The notes under the pieces were generated by a model. It had not been told where the DNA came from. It did no database searches and saw nothing but the letters and a program-made list of their open reading frames with translations. The translations under genes and the position numbers were made by a program. A stretch of DNA of 49,687 bases, taken from JANWXD01 sp037446115. Lineage in GTDB: Bacteria; Acidobacteriota; Terriglobia; Bryobacterales; Bryobacteraceae. Below are positions 1-6,469 of this stretch, piece after piece. The first letter of the stretch is position 1, and each line of letters begins with the position of its first letter. The DNA lies in NCBI GenBank assembly GCA_037446115.1, contig JBBIJF010000031.1:1-49687 (forward strand), given 5' to 3'.

Positions 1-1120
1 GCTCCACCGGCTTCTCGGTCAGGTGCACCATCGCCGCCGGGTTGACCTTCTTGACACTCCACACGTCGGTGGCGTTCTTGATCTCCGGGTTGAACCAGTG
101 GGCCGCCCCTTCGCGCCAGCCATAGAATGCCCATTCATGGTTCCCCATAAAATCCTTGCGCGTCAGCACGGGGTGTTCCTTGACCCAGATGATGGCCTGC
201 GAGAAGTACAGCCCACAGTCGGCCAGCGCTGGGGGATAGTTGGCGCAGTTGGCATAGCCGCCCCAGATGTAGAAGGCCCCGCCGGGCTTGAGCACGGCCG
301 CCAGGTTGCCGAACCACTGCCGCAGTAGGACGTCGTAGTCGGCTTCCTTCAGGAAGTCGTTTTCGAGTGCCCGGTCTTTGGGGCGCAGCTTCCGGGTGGT
401 GCGCTTGGCCTTCGAGGCGCCGCGGTGCAGATCGAAGCTCTGGTGATGCTGAAGGCTGCCAAACGAAGACAGCCCGGCGGCGATGGCGTTGTTCGAGCGC
501 GGCTCCACCCGCACGTTGTAGGGCGGATCGGTGTTGACCAGATCGACCGGCCCACCCTCGACCAGCCGATCGACGTCGGCACGGTCGGCCGAGTCCCCGC
601 ACAGCAGCCGGTGGTTGCCCAGGATCCACAGATCCCCGCGCCGTGAGACCGGCTCTTCGAGCGGCTCGGGCACGGCATCCTCGTCGGTGAGGCCTTCGGC
701 AAGCTCGGGCGTCTCTGCCAGCAAAGCATTCAGCTCTTCATCCGAGAAGCCGACCACGTCGAGGTTGAACTCCTCTTCGCGCAGCTCGGTGAGCAGGCCG
801 CGCAGCAGCTCCTCATCCCAGCCGGCATTGAGGGCCAGCTTATTGTCGGCAATCACCAGGGCGCGCCGCTGCGCCTCCGTCAGGTGATCGAGCACGATGA
901 CCGGCACTTCCTGAAGGCCCAGCTTGCGAGCGGCCAGGACGCGCGCGTGCCCAGCGATCATCACGCCATCGGCGCCGACCAGAACTGGATTTGTCCAGCC
1001 AAACTCCACGATCGACGCCGCAATCTGCGCCACCTGCTCGTCGGTGTGCGTGCGCGGATTGCGAGCGAAGGGGATCAGCCGCTCGAGCGGCCAGCGCTCG
1101 ATCTGGAGATCCAGGTTCAC
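1..1120 (-). CDS. ParB-domain DNA methyltransferase (partial, runs off left edge)
   Basis: An open frame of about 373 codons starts at a GTG whose last bases form the stop of the upstream gene (GTGA overlap, 1117-1120), so the two are translationally coupled. The N-terminus (about residues 1-100) reads as a ParB/sulfiredoxin-like domain of the kind fused to phage and plasmid methylases, including the segment ARNPRTHTDEQVAQIAASI and then GHARVLAARKLGL. A methylase domain follows, with the catalytic motif TDPPYNV at residues 197-203 and the conserved NPAAMVHLTEKPVE near the edge. In the N4/N6 beta class the AdoMet-binding FxGxG motif comes after this segment, so it is expected just outside the window. 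It would methylate adenine-N6 or cytosine-N4 in a target I cannot predict. Sitting directly behind terminase genes, it is probably a phage-borne orphan methylase, perhaps protecting phage DNA from restriction (inference). Confidence 0.88.
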   Translation of the reverse strand, partial: MNLDLQIERWPLERLIPFARNPRTHTDEQVAQIAASIVEFGWTNPVLVGADGVMIAGHARVLAARKLGLQEVPVIVLDHLTEAQRRALVIADNKLALNAGWDEELLRGLLTELREEEFNLDVVGFSDEELNALLAETPELAEGLTDEDAVPEPLEEPVSRRGDLWILGNHRLLCGDSADRADVDRLVEGGPVDLVNTDPPYNVRVEPRSNNAIAAGLSSFGSLQHHQSFDLHRGASKAKRTTRKLRPKDRALENDFLKEADYDVLLRQWFGNLAAVLKPGGAFYIWGGYANCANYPPALADCGLYFSQAIIWVKEHPVLTRKDFMGNHEWAFYGWREGAAHWFNPEIKNATDVWSVKKVNPAAMVHLTEKPVE

Positions 1121-1386
1121 TTCTTGATGTAAGGCGCCTGGGCTGGCGTGCCGTCCGGGTTGGCGAAGTGGGCGAGCACCGCGGTCACACCCTGCACTGC
1201 CGACAGCACCACCATGGCCCAGAACTTGCCGCGCCCGGGCAGCAGCTCCTCGGTAGCATTGATGCCCTGCGCCACCAGCGCCAGCATCTGAATGGCAACG
1301 TTGACAGAGAACTTCATCTTGCTAAGCTCCTTGAATCGTTCCACCAGCGGCTGCAGCCGCAGGTAGATCCGTAGTTGGCGAATCAT
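1117..1386 (-). CDS. Small putative membrane protein of the prophage block
   Basis: This is an 89-residue protein (90 if the GTG at 1389 is used). I prefer the ATG at 1386 because it overlaps the stop of the preceding gene as TGATG. The N-terminus is basic and amphipathic (RQLRIYLRLQPLVERFKEL). A hydrophobic stretch around residues 27-45 and another around 57-73 (WAMVVLSAVQGVTAVLAHF) could be one or two membrane segments. Its stop overlaps the GTG of the methyltransferase gene. Size, hydrophobicity and place in a phage operon would suit a holin-like or other small phage membrane protein, but no family motif is recognisable and the function is unknown. Confidence 0.65.
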   Translation of the reverse strand: MIRQLRIYLRLQPLVERFKELSKMKFSVNVAIQMLALVAQGINATEELLPGRGKFWAMVVLSAVQGVTAVLAHFANPDGTPAQAPYIKK

Positions 1387-1745
1387 CACGCCCAGTGCGG
1401 GACCCAGACCCAGTAGGCCACCATCAGCCCTTCGCCCGCGTTGTTGGCGTCCACGTAGTAGTCGGCGGGCCGCAGCAGGTCACCGGCGGGCGACTCCAGA
1501 ACCAACTCGTCGGCAATCCCGCCGCCGGCGCCCGTGGGCCAGAACTCCTTGATCACACCGGCCCCGGTCGCCTTGTTCATGCCGGCCACGCCCAGAAACA
1601 CGCGCCCGGTCTCGCCGATCACCACGGCAAAGCGCAGCTTGGCCACGCGCAGATTCGTGTCCGTCGTGATGGGCACAGGCGTGCCCGGCGTCGGTACCGC
1701 AATCTTGCCGAACGAGCGTGCTTGAAGAAACTCGCGGTTTTCCAC
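1386..1745 (-). CDS. Hypothetical phage protein downstream of the terminase
   Basis: I place the start at the GTG at 1745, giving 119 residues. An AAGAGGG ribosome-binding site overlaps the terminase stop and lies six bases before it. The frame stays open much further upstream, but there it only shadows the terminase gene. The product is compact and apparently soluble, beta-rich in character, with many Gly/Val residues and an aromatic C-terminus (VAYWVWVPHWA). It shows no signal peptide and no motif I can name. Position directly after the large terminase would fit a minor structural or accessory head protein, but a portal protein would normally stand here and this is far too short to be one. 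Function unknown. Confidence 0.7.
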   Translation of the reverse strand: MENREFLQARSFGKIAVPTPGTPVPITTDTNLRVAKLRFAVVIGETGRVFLGVAGMNKATGAGVIKEFWPTGAGGGIADELVLESPAGDLLRPADYYVDANNAGEGLMVAYWVWVPHWA

Positions 1746-1755
1746 GGCGACCCTC

Positions 1756-3618
1756 TTACAGGCTGCGCGTTCCGGACTCCAGCCAGCGGCTGCGCAGCAC
1801 CTTGCGCACCGCTGCCGCCGGCGCCGCCATCTGCTCCTCGCCCTCCGCCGCCGGCGCAAGCGCCGCGATCCGGTCAGCCTCGGCATCCAGCCGCAGGCCC
1901 ATCGACACCAGCCCGCACAGCGCCGCATAGGCGTACACCCGCGCATCCAGCGCCTCGCCGCGCACCCCCTTCTTGCGCCGCCACTCCCGCACCGGTACGC
2001 CGCGGGAGTACGACGTAACCAGCACCTCCGAGAGCAACTGCTCGAAGAACTCCTCGCTGCGCTCCCGAGGAAAGTGCGCGTAGCCCGGCCCAGGCTGCTC
2101 GATCTTGAGCCGGCTGTAGACGACGCTCTTCGCACTATCCACGCCCACGATCCACAGCGGCGTTCGGCCCAGCGTGCTGCGGCTCGGCCGCTTCGGCCAG
2201 ACCGGCAACGGGCCGCCCTTGCCCTTGATGGCGAAGATCCGCCGGTGGTAGCGCGTGCGGCAAAAGTCATACACCGCCTGGGTGTGGAAGCCCGAGTCAA
2301 TCGCCGAGGCAGCCACCGGCACCTTGATGCCGTACTCGTGCCGCCACTCCCGCTTGAGGTACTCATCGAGCGCGCGCCACAGATCCGGCGCGCTGGGATC
2401 GCCCGGAAACACGCGGTACTCGATCGACCACGATTCCTCGCCGCGGCCCCAACCCACCAACTCGAGCTCCGCCCGATCTACCTGAAGATCCACTCCGGCA
2501 GTCAGCACAGCCACGCCGGCCGGAAGGTGGGCTCCGAAAGACTCGCGCCGGTTGAGCAGCGTCGCCAGCTCGACGCTGGTCTCGGCCTCGTCATCCCACA
2601 GCTCGCCGAGCGCCGTGTTGATGAAGGCGCGCAGCGTCTCCGGCCCGCCGTGCTTGGCCTCCAGGAACTCGGCCGCCGTCTCCGGCCACTCCTTCCACGG
2701 CGAGTAGAGCTGGCTGATCCAGAAGCCCGCAATCTTGGACTTCGGGTTCGCCGCCCGCCACTCCCCGCGCGCCAGCATCCACGGCTTGCGGTGCGGCGGA
2801 ATCAACACGCCACACTGTGCGCAGCGATACTGCGCCTCTTCGGGCCGCCCCTCGGGCCATTCCAGGTTCGGCCAGATGAGCACCTGGTAGGCGCCGCACT
2901 CCGGGCAGGGCACCCAGTAACTCGATTGATTACTACGCAGCCACCACGACTCGATGCGGCTGGCGCCCTTGACGGTGGGGGTTGAAACGAGCAGGATCTT
3001 GCGGTTCCACCAGGTGGCCGAGCGCTTGATGGCCAGGGCCACCGGATCGCCTTCGGTGCCCGCCGAGGCGGGATAGCGGTCCACCTCATCGAGCAGCACG
3101 TAGCGGATAGGCCGCATGGCCAGCCCGGCCGGCGAGTTGGCGCCGGCAATCGTAATCGAGCCGCCCTGAAACTGCTTGTGCAGGATGCGATTGTTCGAAT
3201 CGCGCGTTCGGACGTCGGCCACCTTGCCCCTCAAGCACGGCGTGTGGCGCAGCATCGGCGCCAGCCGGTCCTTGCTCCAGGCCTCGCCGTCCTCGACCCG
3301 CGGCAGCACCACCAGCATCGGTCCCGGATCACGGTCGATGACATAACCAACCAGGCAGAGTAAACATTCACTCTTTCCCGTCTGACTGGCCGCCATCATC
3401 ACCACGCGCTCGTAAGGGCTGTTGGGAGTGAGCGCATCCAAGATGGCCCGCTGATACGGCGCCCGCTCGGTGCGCCAGGGGCCGGGCTCCGCCGAGGCCT
3501 CCGAGGACAACCAGCGGTTTTGATCGGCCCACTCGGAGACCGTCTGCCGCGGGGGCGGCTCGAGGGCCGCAACCACCTGCTCAATGCACTCCTCAAGCAC
3601 GCCGGTAGCGGAGCTCAT
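1756..3618 (-). CDS. Phage terminase large subunit, GpA family
   Basis: This 620-residue protein is the packaging motor of a tailed phage: an ATPase that pumps DNA into the prohead plus a nuclease that cuts the concatemer. The ATPase part shows a Walker A-type loop AASQTGKS (about 76-83) and a Walker B strand YVLLDEVDRYP (about 173-183). Between ATPase and nuclease lie two CxxC pairs (CPECG and CAQCG), the zinc-ribbon-like insertion common in the GpA family. The C-terminal half has the RNase H-like nuclease pattern with acidic residues in AGVDLQVDRAELELVGWG and ASAIDSGFHTQAV. The length is normal for the family and the frame is intact. It overlaps the upstream gene by 26 bases. It is good evidence that 1-4.2 kb derives from a prophage, although no portal, capsid or tail gene lies in the window. 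Confidence 0.95.
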   Translation of the reverse strand: MSSATGVLEECIEQVVAALEPPPRQTVSEWADQNRWLSSEASAEPGPWRTERAPYQRAILDALTPNSPYERVVMMAASQTGKSECLLCLVGYVIDRDPGPMLVVLPRVEDGEAWSKDRLAPMLRHTPCLRGKVADVRTRDSNNRILHKQFQGGSITIAGANSPAGLAMRPIRYVLLDEVDRYPASAGTEGDPVALAIKRSATWWNRKILLVSTPTVKGASRIESWWLRSNQSSYWVPCPECGAYQVLIWPNLEWPEGRPEEAQYRCAQCGVLIPPHRKPWMLARGEWRAANPKSKIAGFWISQLYSPWKEWPETAAEFLEAKHGGPETLRAFINTALGELWDDEAETSVELATLLNRRESFGAHLPAGVAVLTAGVDLQVDRAELELVGWGRGEESWSIEYRVFPGDPSAPDLWRALDEYLKREWRHEYGIKVPVAASAIDSGFHTQAVYDFCRTRYHRRIFAIKGKGGPLPVWPKRPSRSTLGRTPLWIVGVDSAKSVVYSRLKIEQPGPGYAHFPRERSEEFFEQLLSEVLVTSYSRGVPVREWRRKKGVRGEALDARVYAYAALCGLVSMGLRLDAEADRIAALAPAAEGEEQMAAPAAAVRKVLRSRWLESGTRSL

Positions 3619-4222
3619 CCTGAAGACCCTTCAAGATCCCTTCGATCTCGCCGTCGAGCAATTCGCGAACTTGCCGGACGTCTGTGAGCACCGCTAGCTG
3701 CGGCGCCAACTTGGGCGGCAACCCCAAGAGTTTGTCGCGGAGCTGCCGCGCCAGCCGGAACCACTGCGCCTTGACCTCGTCGGTCGCCACCAGCTTGCCC
3801 GACTTGGTCTCAAACTCGAGCTTGCGCAATTTGGCCTTGTAGATCATCTCCGCCGTGCGCGCCTGGGCAAAGCTGGAAGGCGCGGCGACGATTCCTTCCG
3901 CCAACGGCCGCTGTTGACCAGTGTTGACCGGCGGTGGCGGCTCGACGTCCACCGGGCGGTCATCCAGCACGGCGTCGCTGGCGGCGACATCGACCAGCTT
4001 GCCGCGCAGCACCAGAATCCCGCGCTTGGCTAAGCGGTTGATGTAGGAGCGGTGAACCTTGCGGTAGCGCGCGTACTCGGCCTGTGTCATCAGGCCGGCG
4101 TTCGCCTTCACGGCCATCGTGTTGACTGCTGTTGCGTGGTGTTGACCAGTTTTTGCGCCAGAATCTGGGCCCAGCGTGCCATCCATCTCACCCGCGGCCC
4201 CCGAGGCCCAGGAAGGAACCAC
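3593..4222 (-). CDS. Probable terminase small subunit / DNA-packaging protein
   Basis: This 209-residue protein is encoded just before and overlapping the large terminase, the usual position of the small subunit that recognises the packaging site. A helix-turn-helix-like segment (MTQAEYARYRKVHRSYINRLAKRGIL, about residues 45-70) resembles the Nu1/excisionase type. A charged helical region follows (AEMIYKAKLRKLEFETKSG) with a C-terminal part (LARQLRDKLLGLPPKLAPQLA) typical of terminase small subunits of GpA-type systems. The start is uncertain. GTG at 4222 has an AGGTAG box three bases upstream; ATG codons at 4186 and 4117 are alternatives and would remove a low-complexity N-terminus. A good -10 box lies at 4246-4251. 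Confidence 0.75.
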   Translation of the reverse strand: MVPSWASGAAGEMDGTLGPDSGAKTGQHHATAVNTMAVKANAGLMTQAEYARYRKVHRSYINRLAKRGILVLRGKLVDVAASDAVLDDRPVDVEPPPPVNTGQQRPLAEGIVAAPSSFAQARTAEMIYKAKLRKLEFETKSGKLVATDEVKAQWFRLARQLRDKLLGLPPKLAPQLAVLTDVRQVRELLDGEIEGILKGLQDELRYRRA

Positions 4223-4245
4223 AACTACCTGATAATTCGATAGTT

Positions 4246-4251
4246 ATTATA
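4246..4251 (-). promoter_or_regulatory. Candidate -10 box (TATAAT) of the phage packaging operon
   Basis: A perfect TATAAT on the minus strand lies 24 bases before the GTG of the small-terminase gene, in an unusually AT-rich patch (about 4231-4290). No good -35 hexamer is visible at 16-18 bases. The match alone is suggestive. Confidence 0.4.
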
Positions 4252-4514
4252 TTTTCTCTGGCGACTATATATTAGCCGTGCTTATGTCATGACACTATGT
4301 CTTCACGTGTGCTTCTGATGACGCATGCCCTCCTGCCCCCGCAGCTGGCAGCACAGCACAAGCCCTCAACTGCGGCGCCCCTCCGCCACGGCGAGGCTCT
4401 TCCGCACTCCCGATCCTGGCTTCGGCCACCGGAACGGCCACCCATGCCAGCGCTTGAACAGGCCGCGCTCCATCGCCACCCACTTGCCGCCCAAGGCGGC
4501 CCTGCGCGAGCGCT
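4252..4514. other. Intergenic stretch, no supportable gene
   Basis: This stretch lies between the phage promoter patch and the next gene. It holds an AT-rich segment with a TGTCATGACA palindrome near 4285-4294, then GC-rich sequence. Short frames are present on both strands but have no ribosome-binding site or recognisable product. Confidence 0.5.
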
Positions 4515-4844
4515 TCATCTCGGCACCAAGCATTCCGTCACCACTTGCAGGAAGATCGGCCGCAGCTCGTCGCCCCGCCCCAGCCGCCGCAGCCGCCAGC
4601 AGAGGTAGCCGTTGTCCAGGTGCTCGCGAAAGCTGTAGCGGGTGCCAAGCGGCAGTTGGTCACCCACCGCCGGCGAGCCATCGCCCTGCCGCGCAAAGAT
4701 GGCCTTCAGATGTCCCTTGCGTCCGTAGACGGCGGTGACGAGGCCGGCTCCGATCAGACGCCGCGCGCTCTCCGGCGAGCGAAATCCTCGCGACGTCCCG
4801 TCGGCCGCGTAGAAGGGAATGCGTTTGTCGGTGGCCAAGGACAC
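4515..4844 (-). CDS. Conserved-looking hypothetical protein, 109 aa
   Basis: This 109-residue frame starts with GTG at 4844, preceded four bases upstream by a strong GGAGG ribosome-binding site. The protein is soluble and basic, beginning SLATDKRIPFYAADGTSRGF, with a central part (SARRLIGAGLVTAVYGRKGHLKAIFA) and an arginine-rich end (YLCWRLRRLGRGDEL). No cysteine clusters, membrane segments or catalytic motifs are visible and I do not recognise the family. Composition, amino-acid periodicity and the good start signal support a real gene. It stands alone between the phage packaging genes and the repeat-rich zone, so it may belong to the integrated element. A small hairpin covers its ribosome-binding site (see 4849-4865). 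Confidence 0.65.
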   Translation of the reverse strand: MSLATDKRIPFYAADGTSRGFRSPESARRLIGAGLVTAVYGRKGHLKAIFARQGDGSPAVGDQLPLGTRYSFREHLDNGYLCWRLRRLGRGDELRPIFLQVVTECLVPR

Positions 4845-4848
4845 TTCA

Positions 4849-4865
4849 CCTCCGAACGCCGGAGG
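4849..4865 (-). promoter_or_regulatory. Hairpin sequestering a ribosome-binding site
   Basis: On the minus strand CCTCCG-GCGTT-CGGAGG forms a perfect 6-bp GC-rich stem with a 5-base loop. The 3' arm is the GGAGG ribosome-binding site of the 109-aa gene, whose GTG follows four bases later. Folding would hide the site, so translation may be conditional. Confidence 0.5.
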
Positions 4866-5209
4866 GAAGGAGTTTTACGAGCGTCCCATCGCTCGCACAA
4901 GGCTGGGTTGCGGGTTTGTTTCGAGAGGGCCCGCCTCCCTCTGGGGGAACGCTTCGCGAGCGTTCTACTCCAGCGATACCAGAGCCGCGCTTCAGTCGTC
5001 AAGAGAGAAAATCATTTCACTCCCACATCGTTTGAAACGACACTGCCGGCCCTCGTAGGAATTGCCCCTGGCGCGCCACAGACGGCCCAGGACGCGCCGG
5101 AAGGACCGGAGTGGCACTGACAAACCGCCCACTGCCCAGCGGCGCGTTCTGGGCCACGTGTGCGCGAAGCGCGGTGCATGGACGTCGAGGGAGGCGGAGG
5201 TCGGATGCC

Positions 5210-5312
5210 GATGTTCCTCATGTATAGGAAATGGGAATTTGTCTTCGTCTCCTGATTCGCGAGACGAATCGAAAAAAATGCATGTCATGCCCTCCATGAC
5301 CACCCGGAGGCC
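5210..5312 (+). repeat. Palindrome-cored repeat, copy A
   Basis: This 103-bp copy closely matches copy B 142 bp further on. Conserved parts are TTCCTCATGTATAGG at the left, an AATTTGTC block, the inverted-repeat core TTCGTCTC-N9-GAGACGAA (a perfect 8-bp stem here), a run CGAAAAAAATGCATG and CCATGACCACCCGGAGGCC at the right. It contains no convincing gene. Confidence 0.85.
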
Positions 5313-5351
5313 GGCTGACGCCGCGAAGGAAGTGCCCCGGAGGGCTGTGAT

Positions 5352-5454
5352 GATGTTCCTCATGTATAGGGAAAGGAAATTTGTCTCCGTCTCCTCAATC
5401 GCGAGACAAATCGAAAAAAATGCATGTTCTGGCCTCCATGACCACCCGGAGGCC
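5352..5454 (+). repeat. Palindrome-cored repeat, copy B
   Basis: This is a direct repeat of copy A over 103 bp with scattered substitutions and one compensated indel. The core stem is weakened to GTCTC-N9-GAGAC. Both ends (TTCCTCATGTATAGG and CCACCCGGAGGCC) are kept exactly. Confidence 0.85.
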
Positions 5455-5465
5455 CAGAGCGTAGT

Positions 5466-5485
5466 GGAGTCCAAATTTGGACTCC
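5466..5485. repeat. Perfect 20-bp palindrome
   Basis: GGAGTCCAAATTTGGACTCC is its own reverse complement. A further GGACTCCAC just downstream (5490-5498) pairs with GTGGAGTCC at the left edge, giving alternative arms. It could be a dimeric-protein operator or an element-end remnant. Confidence 0.8.
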
Positions 5486-5545
5486 GGTTGGACTCCACGA
5501 GGGACGGAGCGACGGGGTTGAAGACCCTTAAGTGTTTGAAACCAG

Positions 5546-5593
5546 TGGTGGGCCCGTGGCGACTCGAACGCCAGACCTTTACCGTGTCAAGGT
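5546..5593 (-). pseudogene. 3' half of a tRNA-Val(GAC) gene, probable attachment-site scar
   Basis: On the minus strand this reads as the 3' part of a tRNA: anticodon loop TTGACAC (anticodon GAC), 3' anticodon stem GGTAA, variable loop AGGTC, a perfect T-arm (TGGCG-TTCGAGT-CGCCA), the 3' acceptor strand CGGGCCC, discriminator A and an encoded CCA at 5546-5548. The 5' side of the anticodon stem already mismatches (CCACC against GGTAA, only three of five pairs) and no D-arm or 5' acceptor follows, so the gene is only half there. Half tRNAs of this kind are left when an element integrates at a tRNA 3' end. The orientation puts the former element on the right of the scar, but no intact tRNA-Val is seen in the rest of the window. 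Confidence 0.75.
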
Positions 5594-5783
5594 GGAAAAA
5601 TCAATCACTTACAAGGAAAACTAAACAGTCAGCGGCCACCGATTTGGAAGCCAAATGGCAGTTCCGGTGCGTTTGGACTCCGAACGGGCTCCACGGACGC
5701 AGTGAACGATTGATGGCCCACCGAGTTTGGCATGCCACGTGCTTCGCGCGCACGCGCGCGGTCATTACCGCCTTTCCAATGTC
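5594..5783. other. Non-coding relic sequence
   Basis: Nothing codes convincingly here. The first part (about 5597-5650) is AT-rich compared with its surroundings, as in horizontally acquired DNA. Near 5747-5760 there is an alternating GCGCGCACGCGCGCG run. Confidence 0.5.
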
Positions 5784-5835
5784 ATCTCGTGAATCAGGAG
5801 ACGGAGACAAATTCGATTTCCCTATACATGAGGAA
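5784..5835 (-). repeat. Palindrome-cored repeat, inverted copy C
   Basis: On the minus strand this matches copies A and B over about 52 bp: TTCCTCATGTATAGGGAAA, AATTTGTCTCCGTCTCC and TGATTCACGAGA. The right-hand part (poly-A run and CCACCCGGAGGCC) is missing. It faces copies A and B and encloses the palindrome and the tRNA scar with them. Confidence 0.75.
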
Positions 5836-5961
5836 ATGAGGAGATCGGCTGTCGATGTGGAGTGACGTGTCGGCATTGGTTGCAGTCTGCGGAACGATTC
5901 CTACAACTCAAGGCCGATTGGGTCGGCGGCGTTCGCATTCGTGGGTTCAATCGGCCGGTCG

Positions 5962-6459
5962 CTATGCTCCGGACCGTTGTGGTTCACCCCTCGCGCTTAC
6001 GATACTCTTCAAGGGCAAGCGCCTGATAAGCCTGAAGCGTCTCCTCCAGGCCCTGATCGAGCAGTTCCCCGTCGCAAATTTAACGAGCTGGTGGAGCAGG
6101 ATGGCCCAGGCTGTCTCGGACGGAGCACTCTGCTTCATCCCGGAGGCAAAAATCGGCTGGACCCCGGCCAGGGCCAGGTCCAGGCAGAAACTCAGGCCGA
6201 AGGTGGAGGGCGCTACACCTCGTCTTGCCGGCGTAGAGGGCTCCACTATGGCCTCTTCGGCGTTATCCTCTGAACCGTCCGCCAACTCCTCCAACGGCTC
6301 TTCTTCGACCTCGATCTCCTTGCGTGGAGCGAGCCTGCCCAACAGGTAGCGATTGCGCACGCTCTGCTCAGTGACAATCTCCCGTTCGCCCCCGGCGGGA
6401 CCGAGCAGATCCCGGCGGATCAAATCGAACAGTTCTTCCCGCATCGCACAAGTGGACAT
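5962..6459 (-). pseudogene. Truncated DISARM helicase DrmA-like gene (N-terminal remnant)
   Basis: The first roughly 105 residues read like the N-terminus of DISARM DrmA-type helicase proteins: REELFDLIRRDLLGPAGG, then RNRYLLGRLAPR, an acidic linker and PSTFGLSFCLDLA. In a complete system this protein exceeds 1,000 residues and carries a helicase domain. Here the frame stops after 165 residues and everything after about residue 105 looks out of frame or unrelated. In another frame the tail encodes DGELLDQGLEETLQAYQALA and ends at a stop at 5984, as if the C-terminus of a different lost gene had been joined by a deletion. The ATG lies 11 bases after the HigA-like gene, so both were probably co-transcribed. 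The DrmA call rests on my recognition of the N-terminal pattern and should be tested by a profile search. Confidence 0.6.
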
Positions 6460-6469
6460 GGAACGCCCT

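Noticed and set aside
1746..2366. Longer N-terminus for the 119-aa phage protein
   Set aside because: The upstream part is the arginine/serine-rich shadow of the terminase gene; a good ribosome-binding site precedes GTG 1745.
4295..4483. A 62-codon minus-strand frame after the 109-aa gene
   Set aside because: It has alanine/glycine-rich, featureless sequence, no ribosome-binding site and no similarity to anything I know.
5210..5454. Possible CRISPR-like array
   Set aside because: There are only two direct copies, 103 bp long with substitutions and a 39-bp gap; no regular spacers and no cas genes.
4992..5865. Overlapping open frames of 168 (minus) and 267 (plus) codons through the repeat zone
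   Set aside because: They run through repeats A-C, the palindrome and the tRNA-Val scar, which are non-coding; the frames are not kept between repeat copies.
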